Positions 19,893 to 34,095 of a stretch of DNA of 64,000 bases are shown piece by piece; the first letter of the stretch is position 1; each line of letters starts with the position of its first letter. The DNA is from Mycogone perniciosa. Taxonomy: Eukaryota > Ascomycota > Sordariomycetes > Hypocreales > Hypocreaceae. A program made the position numbers and the translations under genes. The notes under the pieces were generated by a model. The model was not told where the DNA came from. It saw nothing but the letters and a program-made list of their open reading frames with translations, and made no database searches. The stretch spans positions 1 to 64,000 of the forward strand of contig JAOALB010000123.1 in the NCBI GenBank assembly GCA_025331125.1. The letters are read 5' to 3'.

Positions 19893-22800
19893 TAATATCC
19901 CCCTCTTAATAGTTTTATCTTTAAGACTATAAATTCTCTTTTTCTTTTATTATAGATTATTCTTTTCTTTCCTTTTATTATATATTTATTATAAGTAACT
20001 GTATATTAAAAAGTCTTTAATTACTACCTATAAAGACTATAAGCGCGATATCCGTTTATTGTCTATTTCTATTTAAAGTTCTTTAATAAATATACTATAT
20101 ATTTATTATTTCAGGAATAAACTATATCATTAAATATTAAATAAAAATTTATTTTATTTTAAATATATTTATTAAAAGAAAGCTTATAATAAGGTGCTAG
20201 TAGCTTTATTTTATAGGTTTTTTATATATTATATCTTGATATTACTAACCCTCTTTTTTAATTACTTATCTTTTTAATTAGCAAAAAAAACTTAATCGCG
20301 AAAAGGAAAAGGCTAGCAATAATTTAATAGACTTATAACAGTAAATATTTAAACTGCAAGAATATCTTTCTATAATAGTAGGTTATTTAATTTAGATTTA
20401 TAAAATTTATAAAAAAATTAAAAAGTAAAGTAAAGAGTTAACCTATTAAAGTATAGTAAAGCTTAATACAGAAAATAATATTTTTCCTGCTTTTAACGCT
20501 TATAAGCAGTATATAGTTAAAGATATCTAAATATTAAAGATTATTAATAAAGTGAATTAATCCTTTTTCGGGATTAGTAAGGAGTTTATAAATATAGGTT
20601 TTTAATTTTAAAGACTATTAAAACTTTAATTAAATTTATAATAAGTTTATTTTTGAATTTATTTTATAATACTTTTTTAAATAGTAAAATATAAAATATT
20701 AAGTAAATTTAAATATTATTTAATAAGATAAATTTATAAATAACTTTTAAAACAACCTTTTTAATTAAATAAAGTTTAAGTTTCTTAAAATTTAATTTAT
20801 CGCTTAATTGTATTATTTTAATATTTATAGTTTTTTTTTAAATAAATAATAGTATAAGTAAATTATATCTGCCTCTTTAAAGATTAATCCTTTTAATTTA
20901 TATTTATTAATATATTTCTTTATTTCTTTTTATATAAAGTAAATGTATACCTGCTTTTTTTTATATAGCTGTTTTATATTTTTAGCTTTAATTTATACTT
21001 TATTAATATATAGGCTTTTTTTTAATACTTTATATATATTTAGTATAAAGCTATGGTTAATATATATAAGGCTAAGTTTAGTTAACTTTAAAATATTACT
21101 ATTATAGGATATTTATATAATAAATAACCTTTTTATTTAACTATTTTAATTAAAGTTAATATAAATTTTTAAATAAACTTCAATAATTTAGTTAATATAT
21201 TTTATTTATTTATTTATTTATAAGTAAGATATAGTATTAAACTTATAATTTATGTTTAACTAGTTTATAAATATTTACTAGAATTTAAATATAAAGGTTA
21301 ATCTTTAATTAGAAATACTTTTAGCTAGAATTATGTAATTAACTGCAATAAATTATAAAAATATATAAATTAATATTTTTATATTTATTACTTTTTTATA
21401 TAAAAGGAAATAAAAATATTTAATAAATTAATTTATAATTATTAAAATATTATTATATTTAATCTTTAATTTTAATTTATAAATAATATTAATTTAATAA
21501 TAAAGTTTAATAAAATTAACTTTTATAGTTATTTTAGTATTAGTAAAGGTTAACGTTTACTGTATAGTTTATATTTTAAAGGTTTAACTATTCTATAAGT
21601 TATATAGTAAAAAATAATATCTTATTTTACTTTTTTAAGCTTTTAAAAACTTAAAATACCCTTATATCTATATATTAAATATTAATAAACTTCTATAATT
21701 ATATCTTTCTAAAATTTATTTAAAATTTAAATCTTTTTATTATATTATTAAATTTATTTATTATTAAACTTTATATTTTTTTAAAAATATATTATTATTT
21801 TCAATAATATAATACTTTTTAATATATTAAAGTATAATATTATTATTAAATACTTTATATATAGCTTAAACTGCTATTTATTAGTAATATCCTTTAAAGG
21901 TTTATTTTAAATTCTACCTAATATACTTAATCTTTCCTTAATTATAGTTAGTTTATTTACTAAATGCATCTATGTATTAATTTTTAAATCCTTTCTAATA
22001 AATTCAAATATAATTACATTTTAAAAGATATTTTATATAGCAGATCTGCCTTTTAAATAATTATTAAATTATCGCGAAATATATAATATTTTTATTGTTA
22101 ATATATACCTTAACTTTATGTATTCCTTTTAATAGGTAATATTGCTATTTCTTAAATATAAAAATAATAGTAAAGAATTCTTTATTATATATTAAATAGC
22201 TTAATTCGATACTATATAAAGCTTAAAAATAAAAGGCAATAAAGTATAGTTTATTATTCTTATTCTTTTAATTAAATTAAACTTTTATAATAAAATTAAA
22301 ACTATTTATTTTAACTTTTATTTCTTTAAATAGGTTAAATATAATAAATATAGGTTTTTTTAAAATAAATTCTTTCAATTTATTAAGGGCCTTTTATATA
22401 TTTAATATTTATAAAAACTTTTAATCTTTTTTAGTAAATTTATAAAAGGTTTATATAATACTTCTATAGCTTTTAGTAAATTATTATTAATAGTTAATAA
22501 ATTTTAAAAAGCTTTAGACTTTATTAATTATTATAAATATAGGCTAGCCTTTTATAACTTATACTTTTAATAAATTTATATAAATTTCTTTAAAAATAAT
22601 AATATACTTTAAAAAAGTAACTTTTTATATATAAAATTTATATTTTTTAAGTCTTATAAATAGTTTAATATTTTATAATATTTATAATACTTTATTAATA
22701 TATATTTTATATTCTTTAAAAATATTTAAAAGAATAATAATATTATTTAAGTAAATAATTATAAAGGTATTAAAGTATTCTTTCAATATATTATTCATTA

Positions 22801-23170
22801 TTTTTTAAAGTATTATAAAGGTATTAATAAAACTAAAAAGTATAATTAAGTATTTAAATAAGCTATATTTAATTTAAAATATAGTTATTTATTTATATTT
22901 TTCTTTGATTTTAATAAAGTTATAAACACCTTTAAAATTTAGCGCTATAAACTATAATCTTTCATATAATTTATTTTATAATTTTATAATTAATAGTAAT
23001 AAAGTTTTATTTTTAATAATAGCTTTATTAAACTATTAATAATTTATAATTATTTATAATTTAGTTTTCTTTTTTATATAAATATAATAAAATAGTTTAC
23101 TTTTAATAAAAAACTTAAATATACCTTTTAATTAATATATTATTTAAATAATTTTATAAGCTTTTAAACT
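19893..23170 (-). pseudogene. Gypsy polyprotein relic (integrase to reverse transcriptase part)
   Basis: Frame-shifted, stop-filled minus-strand coding relic. The reverse-transcriptase active-site segment is recognisable at about 22733-22780 as EYFNTFIIIYLNN, with YLNN (22742-22753) where YLDD is expected. The same order of sequence recurs at 54616-58080 in the second gypsy copy. Integrase should lie to its left but is too decayed for me to delimit. Confidence 0.72.
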
Positions 23171-23342
23171 TATTATGGTATAGGAAGGCAGGTTAAGGCA
23201 AATATCGTTGTTATGCTGTAGAGAGTAAGGAAGCCCTAAGGCTTTACGGAAAGCTATAGCTAGGAACGCGTTGGGGCCTGGTTACATAACCAGAGCTCAC
23301 GTAACAGGGCGTTAATATCGCGTTATAGTTAATGCCATAACA
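23171..23342 (-). repeat. LTR of gypsy element 2 (left, 3' LTR)
   Basis: 172 bp, from TATTATGG to CCATAACA; the ancestral ends were probably TGTTATGG/CCATAACA. It retains more G+C than its surroundings. Confidence 0.88.
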
Positions 23343-24309
23343 GTACCCCCCCTCCTATCTCGCTATTCGGCTGCAAATAGCTATATTACTTATATAAATT
23401 AAAATTCCAGGTAATTTATTTTAATATTTCCGATATAAAGGCAAATAGGGTAAATTATATAGTTTTTAATATTAGTGATATATAATTTAGTTATAGGCTT
23501 TGATATAGTATAGTCTTTAATTAATACTTTGCAGGTATTAATCTTTTTCCAGTTATTTCCTTTTTTTCTTTTTTTATAATTCCTTTTAATATTTATTATA
23601 GTAGGCTTAGCTTTTTTAGGTTTTTTATATATAAATTTTATATTACTTTCTTTTAGCTTTATAGGTCTTTAACTAGTTATTATATAATAGTATAGTATTT
23701 TTATTTAATAAAGTAGTAGAAACTGTTATTATTATAATAATCTAAAAGTGCTTTAAACTCCTACTTCTCTTATACTTTATCTATACTATCTTCCCTTTCC
23801 AGTATATTACCTTAAATATTCCTTAACTTGGCCTTATTAATTGTCTTTTGCCTAAAGCGCAGTAAAGTAGCTATTTTAAATTGCAAGAAAGAGTTATATA
23901 GGACTAAGAAGATCTTTATACCTTCCAGTTAAGCAATAGCGCAGGCTTATAGGTATACCTTTATTATTATATAAAGTCCTGCCTATTTATTATCTAGCTT
24001 CTTTATTAGCTAGTTAATCTTTATATTTTATATATTAATAAAGACTTCCTGCCTAATAGTATAGATTAGTAATGCCTTCCTTTATACGTTTGCGTTTTCC
24101 TTATATCTTTATTTTAAGGCTTTAGTAAGGGCCTTTAGTTATATAATAATGCGTTTAAATCGATTCGCAATAGCATTAGCGCAGAAGAACTATCTTTTCC
24201 TTACTGCGGAAAGGTTTAATAGGCAGGGCTATAAAGGCTTTATCCTTAAGCGAGGGTTAAAACTATAGTTAGCGAAAAACAGTAATAGACTAGTAATTTT
24301 AAATATTAT

Positions 24310-24888
24310 TGTTAAAATAACAAGGTTATACTGAACCTTATTTATATATAGCTTTTATAAAGCTGTATATAACGCAGTAATAAGGAAATAACTGAGAGTT
24401 TAATTAGGCTAATAATAAATAAACAATTAAATTGTAAATAATTTAATAGCTAATAGCTATAAAATATTTAGTGTATATATAGCCAGTATAAAAGTAATTG
24501 TATAAATAATACCTTTATCTTCTATAATAGTCCTTTAACTAAGTAATAAAAATATAGCAGTAAAATTAGGTTTATAGCTTTATTTTTATTTTCTGCAAAA
24601 TCTATTTATATAGGAAATCGTTTAAATCGACTTACAGCTATATAAACAGGAAACCATTTTAGTTAGATTTTTCACAATAGCTATTATACCTATTATATTA
24701 AGTCTAGTATAGGCGGGGTAGCTAGTCCTAACTTAATTATTATCGTTAAAGATAATAGAAATTTCCTAACTTATATTAAAGTTCCTCCAGAACTCGGTCC
24801 TAGCGTTAGGCCTAATTCTAGGTCTAGCCAAAATAGGAAGGTTACCTAAATACACTAAATCCTTACTTTTTAGCCCTCCTTTTTAACA
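24310..24888 (-). repeat. 3' LTR of copia element 1
   Basis: 579 bp, starting TGTTAAAATAACAAGG and ending CTCCTTTTTAACA. It aligns over its full length with 36780-37359. Confidence 0.92.
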
Positions 24889-26578
24889 CTCCCTCAAAAA
24901 TAAATACTATTCTATATAACTTTAAAGTAAATATAGGATCTAGATATAGGAAAGTAACTAGAATATAAAAATAAAAAAGAATTGCTAATATAACTAAAAA
25001 TAATAAAAATTGCTAATAGCTATAAAAAGGGTAAGAACCTTAAATATATACTTTGAGTAAAGTTTTAAAATTAAAGAGATTTATAAAATTTATTAATTTT
25101 AAACCTAGAAAAGGCTTAGTAACCCTATTAGCAACTATTTTACTAGTTTCCAGATAGCTAACTATAATAACACTATTTTTAACCTATTCCCTAATATAAT
25201 TAAACTATAACAGAATATATTTTATTTAATTATAAAAGGTAAGCTTATTTAAAGTAGATATAGCACCTTTATTATCGTTAAGTAAAGAGATTAGCTATTT
25301 AATTGGTCGATCTACCTCTTTATATAGGCCAATAAACTATTAAATCTCTCTAGTAGCTTCTATAAAAGCTATAAACTCTACTTTTAGTGTAGAAAGATAA
25401 ATAGTTAAGACCCTTTTTAATTTCCAGCTAATTAGCCTATTAGCAACTATAATAATATAGCTATAAATCGATTTACTTAATTCTCTATTGCTAGTAAAAT
25501 TACTATTGCAATAGCTAATAAATATAGGTTTAGATTTTCTAGTATATTAAATAGCTAAATCCTAGGTATTATTTAAATACTGTAATAGGTTGCGGGCTGC
25601 ATTTAAATAGTCTTTATAAAGGCTTTAAAATTGTTTAGCTAGCTACTAGACTAGAAAGCTGGTATTTACTTAAGTATAAGTTATTAAATAAATAATAATA
25701 CTAATAATAGCTTAAAAAAGCTTAATATTAGCTTTATCCTGTTTAGTTATAGTTTTATTAGCTAAAATAAAAGGCTATAGGGGTAATTAAATAAGTTTAA
25801 AGTTTTAAAGGTTAAAAAACTTTATAGCTTTAGTAATATACTGTTTCTAGGAAGGCTAAAGAAGGCCTCTTTTTCTATCCCTAATTATTTAAACCCTTAA
25901 AAAGAAAAAGGCAGGGCCTTTATCTTTTATAGTATAGACCTTTTTAAAAGCTAGCTTTAACTAGGCTATAGCTTCTTTATCTAGTCTAATAAAAAGACAG
26001 TTATTTATATAAGTAACGATAAAAATACTGTTATTTAAATTATAAAGAATAGCAGAGTTAGAAATTAAAGGATTATATCCTAGTTTATTTCCTAAGGCTT
26101 ATAAAGCCTGTTATTATTTTTTAAAGGACTGTTTTAGGCTATAAAAAGCTTTCTATAATTAAATAACCTAATCTATATCAGGGTTATAACCCAGCTTTCT
26201 AAGAATAAACTTAATTTTAAGGGAAGTTTAACTAGTATAGTCTTTAAATCCTTTAAGGAAGTTTAGGAAAATAGTTTCTTTAAGTATTCTATTAAAGAAT
26301 ACACTAAGAAAGTTAATTTATTTAATTTCCTAGTTATAGATAGTAATTAAAGCTAATAAAAGCCGCTAAATAAAAGGAATAGCTATTAAAGTAAATATTT
26401 AATTAAAATCTATTCCTTTTAGTTATTAAAAACCCTTAATAATTAATTTAACTTTAAATTTTACTATTCTATTATTTTAGTCTTTTTTAGTCTTTAAAAT
26501 TAATCAATTAATAATAGGATTCCTACCTTTAAAAATACTATTATATTTAATAAAGGTAAAGGTATATTGTTTAATTAG
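24889..26578 (-). pseudogene. Copia element 1 reverse transcriptase / RNase H relic
   Basis: On the minus strand the reverse-transcriptase core reads IFIVTYINN, with YINN at 26000-26011 where copia has YVDD. Downstream, the RNase H block (about 25180-25450) shows an LKVEFIAFIEA motif like the usual EAEYIA stretch, and FNYIREQV like the copia HIDxRYHFIRE box. Stops interrupt every block. Confidence 0.82.
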
Positions 26579-26583
26579 CTGGT

Positions 26584-26857
26584 TATTGGGTTAGGTAGGC
26601 TAAGGACCTACTATTTATTAGCGCTTATTAGCATTAAGGAGCTTTTATCTACTTATATAGCAGATACTAGCTAATATATATATCGCATAAGCGATATATT
26701 AGACTATATAGGCGCTTATAACGCATACATTCTACGTTTTCCTTTATATTAACTATATATATATATAGCAAGGCTATTATAGTATATTTATTACTGGAAT
26801 TAAGCTTTATTCCTATTTCTCTTTATACTCTATATAGCTGTGCCGCGCTCTGCGATA
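26584..26857 (+). repeat. 5' LTR of copia element 2
   Basis: 274 bp, from TATTGGGTTAGGTAGGC to GCTCTGCGATA. Compared with the solo LTR it shows many C-to-T and G-to-A type changes. Confidence 0.92.
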
Positions 26858-29800
26858 GTTATAAGCCTAAGTAGTAACTATTAGAGTTATTAGAAACTTC
26901 CCTTAATATTATATCTTTACCTTTACTCTTTCCCTTCGCCTTTAGGCTTTTAAAGCTACCTTTTATAATAGATAATATAAGAGATATTACCTTTATATAG
27001 CTGGATTTAATAGTATAGTAGATTAAATAGATTACTGTTTTAAATAATTATATAATTACTGTAAGGATCTAGAATAAAGTTGATCTTAATCTCTTTAATT
27101 AAAATAATAACTATTTCCCTGCTTTAAAGCTATTTACTTTAACTAAAGTAAAAGAAACTACCTTAAAAGTATTTGAAAAAAAAGCTACTTTAACAGATAT
27201 TTTTATTTATTATAATAGTCTACTTTTATAAACATTAATATACTATTGCTTTATATATTAAAAAGAGGAAAGTTAAAGCAGTAATTTTTAAATAAATATA
27301 AAAGATAGTTAATACTAGTATTTATACTTTAGTCTTTATAGACTTTAAAGTTATAATTTAAGCTATAGCGTTAGCGTTTACTATTATTAAAGCAGCTAAT
27401 AAAAATAATAAAAACTTAAACATTAAGTTTACTATTTATTAGAGTATAAAAAAGCTTAAAAAATAATTAACTCTTTGCAAAAATATAATATATAAAGAAA
27501 TATAGATTTTATATAAACGCGCTTTATATAATATAAAGTATAAGAATTTAAAGCTAAAAGTATAGTATATAAACTAGGCGCGCATTTATATAAATGCAGT
27601 AAAGTATAAGCTCTTTAAAGTTATAGGAATAGCTGCCTAAAAGGCTTTTTTAAAAGCTATTAAAGTACACTATACCTTAAACTTTACTTTATATTATTTA
27701 TATTATATAAACGGTTAAATTAAAAGCAGTAAAACTATTAAGATTTTCTTTTTTAATTAGTTTAGTTGACTTTTCTTAAATAGTATATAGAATATAGAAA
27801 ATTATATTTATAGACTTTATGCAATATTTAATAACGGCTTAAATAAAGCTATAGTAAATAATATTATATATTTAAAAGCTTTTACTGGGAAGGAATGCCT
27901 ATATAGATAAAAAAGGTATAAGTAGCCTTTAAAGGATTATAGTATATTATTAACGGCACTTAAAGGAAAGCTTAATAAAAAAGGGAAATATATCTTTAAC
28001 CTATAATAAACTGCAGAAATTTATACTTGCCTTTAAAAAGATAAATAGTATATACTTTGCGATAAGTTTAGTAAAAAGGGTATTAACTTTATAGCCTTAA
28101 TTTAAAGAGGTATAGCTTTAAGTGTTATAGCTGCTTTAATGTCCTTAAACTTAATTAATAAAGAAGATATAAGCCTTATAGTGTATATAATAAGTATATT
28201 AATATATACTAATATATAGGATATACTTTACTGCCTCTTTTAAAGTACTTTCTTTAATATTTATAGTGCTATTTATTTAGTAAATAGTAGGAATTACTTT
28301 ATTTTTAGCTTTTTTATTTTAAGTATAGAAAATAACTATATTAAGGCAAGAGGAGCTAGGTATCTTATAGCTAAAAGAGGATACTGCCTATTAAAGGATA
28401 CTCTTTATAATCTATACTAAAAGGCAGCGCGCTTAGTAAAGCTTATAGATATAGCTGTAATTAAAGGATTTTATATTAATATTATATTTTTATTAAAGCT
28501 TTAAAAAGCAGGAATATAGCTTATAACGTGCAATAATATACTTTACACTAATACAGTAAATTTAAATACTATTATAAAGAAGGTAGAGTATAGGTATAAT
28601 CTTTTATTTCTTTAATATAAACCCTTATTGCTTTATATTACCTTTATCCCCAAGTATATTATCCTAAGCAGTATAACTGCTTTATTCCTTTTTCCTAGCG
28701 CAGATTATTATATTTATATAATATTAAAAAGAAAGAGAAGACTGATATATAACCTACTAATACTATATAATAACTTAAAGCAGCTTTAGCACCTATAATT
28801 AAGATATCTAGGCCTAAAAGCGCTTGAAGTACTAGTAAAGAATGCAAGGAATATATATATTAAAGGAACTATATAAATAAAGTGTAAAGCCTATACTTTT
28901 ATATATATAAAACAGGTTATCTCTCGCAGAATATTTAAAAGATAAATACTAAAACTGTTTTTTAAAGTATACTGGGATCTTTAAAACTATCTTTATAGTT
29001 ATAATAGGGATAACTAGCTTTTAATGCTTAAAAAAGAATATACTTTATAGTTATATATATGCCCTCTATTAAATAAAAAATAGGATATTATTTTTAATAC
29101 TCTCTTTAATTTTATAAATATAGTAAAAATGCAATATAATGTTTTAGTGTATTTTTTTAGGCAGGATAATAAGAAAGCTGTAATTGCAGTTAAAGGCTTA
29201 ATACGCTTTTAGATCTAGGTAAACGTAAAAGGAATTATCCTAGAGCTCGCCTTTTTTTATATATATAAGCCGAATAGCGCTTTAAAGCGCGCGGGTTAGG
29301 AAGTTATAAATAAATCGATAAAGATACTTAAAGCTGTAAGCCTTTTAGCCGATTTATAGCTTAAAAGTATAAAAGCTGCAGTATATATTATTAATATAAG
29401 TCCTATATATAGCCTTAATATAATATTACCTGTTAAAAAATTAAAGTAATAGTTCTGCAATTTCGCGCCCCTTTTAATAAAGGAGTTGTCTGCAGACTTA
29501 TAGCTAGATTAGAGCGGACTTTATATATATAGCTGCTGCGCCTATATGCTTAATAAAGACTGCAAAGCTGGCCAGAATAAAAGAGAATTTAAAATAAAGC
29601 CTAAAGGCCTAATTAAATATTTTATTAAATATACTGCAAATAATATATATTATATTTAATTACCTTATTTAATAAAAGTAATTATTATAAAGAATATATA
29701 GTTTAATAAAACTAGCTTTTTTAATAGTAAAAAAGAAAGCGCAGATAAACTATTTATAGTTAAATTAAATCAGCTATTTAATAGAATTAAAGAAAATAAG

Positions 29801-32800
29801 CTGGAATTTAAACTTTTCTTAATATATATTCTTATAGTAAAAGATACCTTTATAAATAATATAAAAAAAAAGAGTATACTTTTAAAGGTAAAAATTATAT
29901 AGAGTATTAAGATTAATTTAATAAATACTTTAAGTAAACTACTAGTGCATTTAAAAAGACCTTTTAGTCTTTAAATATTAAAGGCTACTTTAAAATAGTT
30001 AATCTTTATAAATAAAACTAGCGCACTAATAGGAACTTTAAATAATACTTTTAAAAGTAATTTACCCCTTTTTAAAGAAAAAGAGTTAACGGAAGAATAG
30101 CTTTATATATTAAAGGTATATTACCTAATAAAAGAGGATAAACTACTATAGCTAAAGGCAGACTAATATATAAAAGACTCGCCTACTTTTATATTAAAAG
30201 AGTAAATTTTAAAGGAAAAGCTAATTAATAATTCCTTAAATAGTAAAGCAGTAGCTAATACTTGCAGGAGTATAAGACTTTAAAGGAAATAACCTGCAAA
30301 AAAGGTTAATAAATATCTTTTAATATATAAAATTAAAATATACACTTTAAGTATTACTTTAAAAGATAATAAGCCTAATATATACTTAATAATTACAGGA
30401 CTTTTTAGTTTAATATTATATTAACTGCTATTTAATTAATAAAAGCTAATAAGCAGTAAATTAAAAAGTATAGTAATAGTATTTATTATTTTTAATATAG
30501 TAATAGACTAAAAAACTTTTATTTAAAAAAGTATTACTTTTAATAAATAAACTATTTACTAGGAGGATTTAGCGAAATTGCTAAAAGACTAAAAGGAGCT
30601 TATAAAATACCTATTTAAGGCTAGGTTTAAATAAGCTATATATAACAAGATTAACTCTTTACGCGCAAAAGGAACTTAATAAAAGATACTATACTTAAAG
30701 GCGAAAATAAAGCTATTACCTATATATTAGGTTTTTATATATAAGTTTAACTAAAACGGAAATCTAGAATACTGTAAAGCTCGATTTACAGTTTAAGGGG
30801 ATTTATAGGAACGCTTTATAATAGAGAGTATATATATAGTTATATTAATAGTATATTTCTTTTATATATTTATTGCTTTAGTAGTAAGATTTAACTTTAG
30901 GTTAAAGCAGTATAATATTAAGAATGCTTTTTTTAATACTTTAAAGGATAAAAATTCAAAACCAGTTATATATAAACTTTTTAAGGGTTTTAAGCTATTA
31001 AATATGTATTTAAAGCTCACTAAAGCCTTATATAGGCTAAAGGATTAACTAAAACTATAGTTTAATAAATTATCCTTAACTTTAAAGAAATAAAGGTTAA
31101 TTTTAAGCTTTAAAAAGCCCTGCCTTTTTTATAACTAAACTTAAAAGATATTTATTATATTTTATATAAATAATATTTCAGTTATATATTATTATAATAA
31201 TAAAGCTCTCTATACTAGGCTATTACATACTTTTAAAGTAAAGTATAAGCTTTATAGTAAAGGGGATATATAATAATTCTTAAATATTAAAATTACTTAA
31301 TACTATAAAGAGTATAGGATATACTTTTCTTATAAAACCTATCTTAAAAAGGTTATAAAATAATTTAAGCTTAATAATAGAATATAGTTTCTTATAGTTT
31401 TAATACTAATAATAAAGTGTCGCGGAGCGCGGCACAGCTATGTGGAGCATAGAGAGAAATGGGAATAAAGCTTGATTCTAGTAATAAATATACCGTAATG
31501 GCCTCGCTATATATATATATAGCTAATACAAAGGAAAACGTAGAATGTATGCGTTGTAAGCGCCTATACAGTCTGACATATCGCTTACGCGATGTGTATG
31601 TTAGCTGGTATCTGCTATATAAGCAGATAAGAGCTCCTTAGCGCTCATAAGCGCTGATAAGTGGTAGGTCCTTAGCCTACGTAACCCAATATAAAGCTTA
31701 AAAAAGCTATAATATAAGCTATAAAAGTAATTATTAAGATATATTAAAAAAAGGTAAAATTTATACTTTATATAGCTATTATAATAAAGCTAGATATAGT
31801 ATATAATGCCTTAGCTTTATTGCAGTTTCTAATTCACTTTAATAAAGAGCACTTTAAAGCAGTTAATTAACTAATCCACTATTTATATATATAGCGCTTT
31901 TTAACTTTCTAGTATAAAGGGTAAAGTAAAATATAAGTTTTAACTGCTTTACGTAATACTTTTTTTACTAATAATATAAATACCTAGAGATTATTTTAAA
32001 GGTATTTTATTATACTCTTTTTAAGCTTTATTTTATAAAATACTATATATTAAAGTACAGTTAATATATTTATAATTAAAATAGAGTTATTTACTTTTAC
32101 TTAAATAGCGAAAAAGATAATAGGTTTATATTGCCTTTTTTAAAAGATAAAGCTTAACTTTAATATTAATTAAAATATTAATTATAATTATTAATTAATT
32201 ATATATTTTATAATTAAAAAGAGTATATAAATTAATATTTATTTATTTTATATTAATATATAAAATATATAGCTTTAATAGAAATATTAAAAAAGATTAT
32301 TTTTAGTTTTTTATCTCTTTATTAACTTTATACCTATTAATAAATTTATTAAAGCCTTTCTTTAATAATACTTTAAATACTTTAAAGCACTATTAAATTT
32401 AATAGATATATAGTTATTAGAATAAAATATATAGGAGTATAGGAAACTATTTAATTTTAGCTTAAAGGCTATTTACTATAAAGGGTATACTTTATTACTG
32501 TAATAATTAATTACTTAAAGCTTTCTACCTTTTACGCGCCTATATATAAAAGGTATTATTATTATAGTTATTTAAATAGCTGCCTTTTTAATATAAATTA
32601 AATCCTCTTCTTTTAATAAATTAAATTAAAGGCGTAATACCTTTTTATATTAAATTACTATTTAATTATATTAGCTTATAAGTGTATAAAGAAAGAATAG
32701 TATATTTATCTAATTATTATGTTTATTTATAGCTTAAAAGAGTTAATATATAATTAATATAAATATTAAATAACTATAAAGTATATAATTAATTAGAATA

Positions 32801-33816
32801 ATATAGTAAAAGCAAGGAAAAAATATATTAAAAAGTATATTAGTAGTTATTATTAAAATAAGTAATATACTGCTAAAAGTAGGTAATAGTAATATATTAA
32901 CAGAAATCTTTTTTACTAGTAATTGCTAACTTTAAATAACCTTTATAAAAAGGGGATAATAATATAGCAGTAAAGGCAGCTATAAGAGTAAAGGCAAAAG
33001 CAGGGACTATTATAAAAGCAGTTATAGTAAAAGTAGTAACTAAAGCAGCAGCAGTAATAATAGGGGCAGGGGCTAGAGTCAGAGTAGGAGCAGTAATAAA
33101 AGCTGTAGGAGTAAGAGGAGGAGCTAATAAAAACACTGCAGTGTGCAGTTTAGTAAAGGCTTCCTCGCAATTCCTAGTAAGCTTTAATTTAAGATAAAAA
33201 AGAGGCTAAATAACCGGACTAGCTAGCGCAGTAATAGAAACTAGACTAGCTAGAGTAAAAGCTGGCGTAGGAGCAGTAGTTAATGTAAAAGCAGCAGTAG
33301 GTATAGCCGCTTAAAGATAAGTAATACTATAATAAGCTACTTTTAAAGGGTAACCGCGACTATATTTAATTAAAGAGGTATTCTTATTCTGCGATTTTAT
33401 TATTAGCTAATAAAAGTATACTATGAAAAATATATATAAAAAGTATAATATTTATTAAGGCTATATTAATACTGCTAATACTGCTATTATTAATAATAAT
33501 AATAATATTAATAATTAAAAAAAAAGTAAAGAATAAGGTTAAAAGATAGTTAATATATTTATTTTAACTATTTAAGATTAATTTATTTACTTAAAAAGCT
33601 TTATTATTTAACTTCCTATTATTATAGATTAATAATAGCTATAGCGTTTATATCCCTTTTACTTTAATAATAGAATATTAATATATATTTATAATAAAGG
33701 AGCTTTTAATTAAGTAAAAAAGGCTTTAAAAGCGCGGCTAGATAATTATAATACTATAAATAAACTAGGATAGCAGTTAATAAAGCACTAGGAATAGCTT
33801 TATTAACTAGGGGGTA
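26858..33816 (+). pseudogene. Copia element 2 polyprotein relic
   Basis: Plus-strand relic. The reverse transcriptase begins with an NGNLEYCKARFTV segment (about 30750), then VRFNFRLKQYNIKNAFFNT (about 30890) and IIFYINNISV, with YINN at 31163-31174 where copia has YVDD. RNase H resumes after the solo LTR with DIVYNALALLQFLIHFNKEH (about 31795), in line with the copia DIAYAL box. Region 32897-33136 has an odd Ala/Val/Lys-rich open frame of low complexity. Stops and frameshifts occur throughout. Confidence 0.82.
31418..31691 (-). repeat. Solo LTR of the copia-2 family inside copia element 2
   Basis: 274 bp in inverted orientation to the flanking LTRs (plus strand reads TGTCGCGGAGCGCGGCACAG to CGTAACCCAATA). 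A perfect target duplication TAAAG lies at 31413-31417 and 31692-31696. It splits the reverse transcriptase from RNase H. It keeps more CpG and G+C than the other two copies, as expected for the youngest insertion. The 60-codon frame inside it is incidental. Confidence 0.93.
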
Positions 33817-34090
33817 TATTAGGTTAAGTAAATTAAAGACTTATTATTTATTAGCGCTTATTAACGCTATAGAGCTTTTATTTATTTATATAGCAGATAT
33901 TAGCTAATATATATATCGCATAAGCGATATATTAGACTATATAGGCGCTTATAATATATATATTTTACATTTTCCTTTATATTAGCTATATATATATATA
34001 GCGAGGCTATTACAGTATATTTATTACTAGAATTAAGCTTTATTCCTATTTCTCTCTATACTTTATATAGCTGTACCGCGCTCCGCGACA
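33817..34090 (+). repeat. 3' LTR of copia element 2
   Basis: 274 bp, from TATTAGGTTAAGTAAATT to GCTCCGCGACA, followed by the CTGGT duplication. Same orientation as 26584-26857. Confidence 0.92.
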
Positions 34091-34095
34091 CTGGT

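Larger units (their letters stand above)
26584..34090 (+). mobile_element. Ty1/copia element 2 (plus), nested in copia element 1
   Basis: It has 274-bp direct LTRs at 26584-26857 and 33817-34090. A perfect target duplication CTGGT lies at 26579-26583 and 34091-34095. The coding relic reads on the plus strand, with gag/integrase to the left and reverse transcriptase near 30500-31410. RNase H continues after 31692. A solo LTR of the same family interrupts it. Element length without that LTR is about 7.2 kb. Confidence 0.92.

Noticed and set aside
31459..31641. 60-codon open frame in the A+T-rich block
   Set aside because: It lies wholly inside the solo LTR and is open only because that copy is less decayed.
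26584..31691. 274-bp inverted repeats at 26584 and 31418 as the ends of a DNA transposon
   Set aside because: The copy at 33817-34090 is in direct orientation with 26584-26857 and shares the CTGGT duplication, while 31418-31691 has its own TAAAG duplication. The sequence between encodes copia polymerase, so these are two element LTRs plus a solo LTR.
32897..33136. 79-codon minus-strand frame rich in Ala/Thr/Ile
   Set aside because: Low-complexity shadow of an Ala/Lys/Val-rich stretch in the copia 2 relic; no independent gene evidence.
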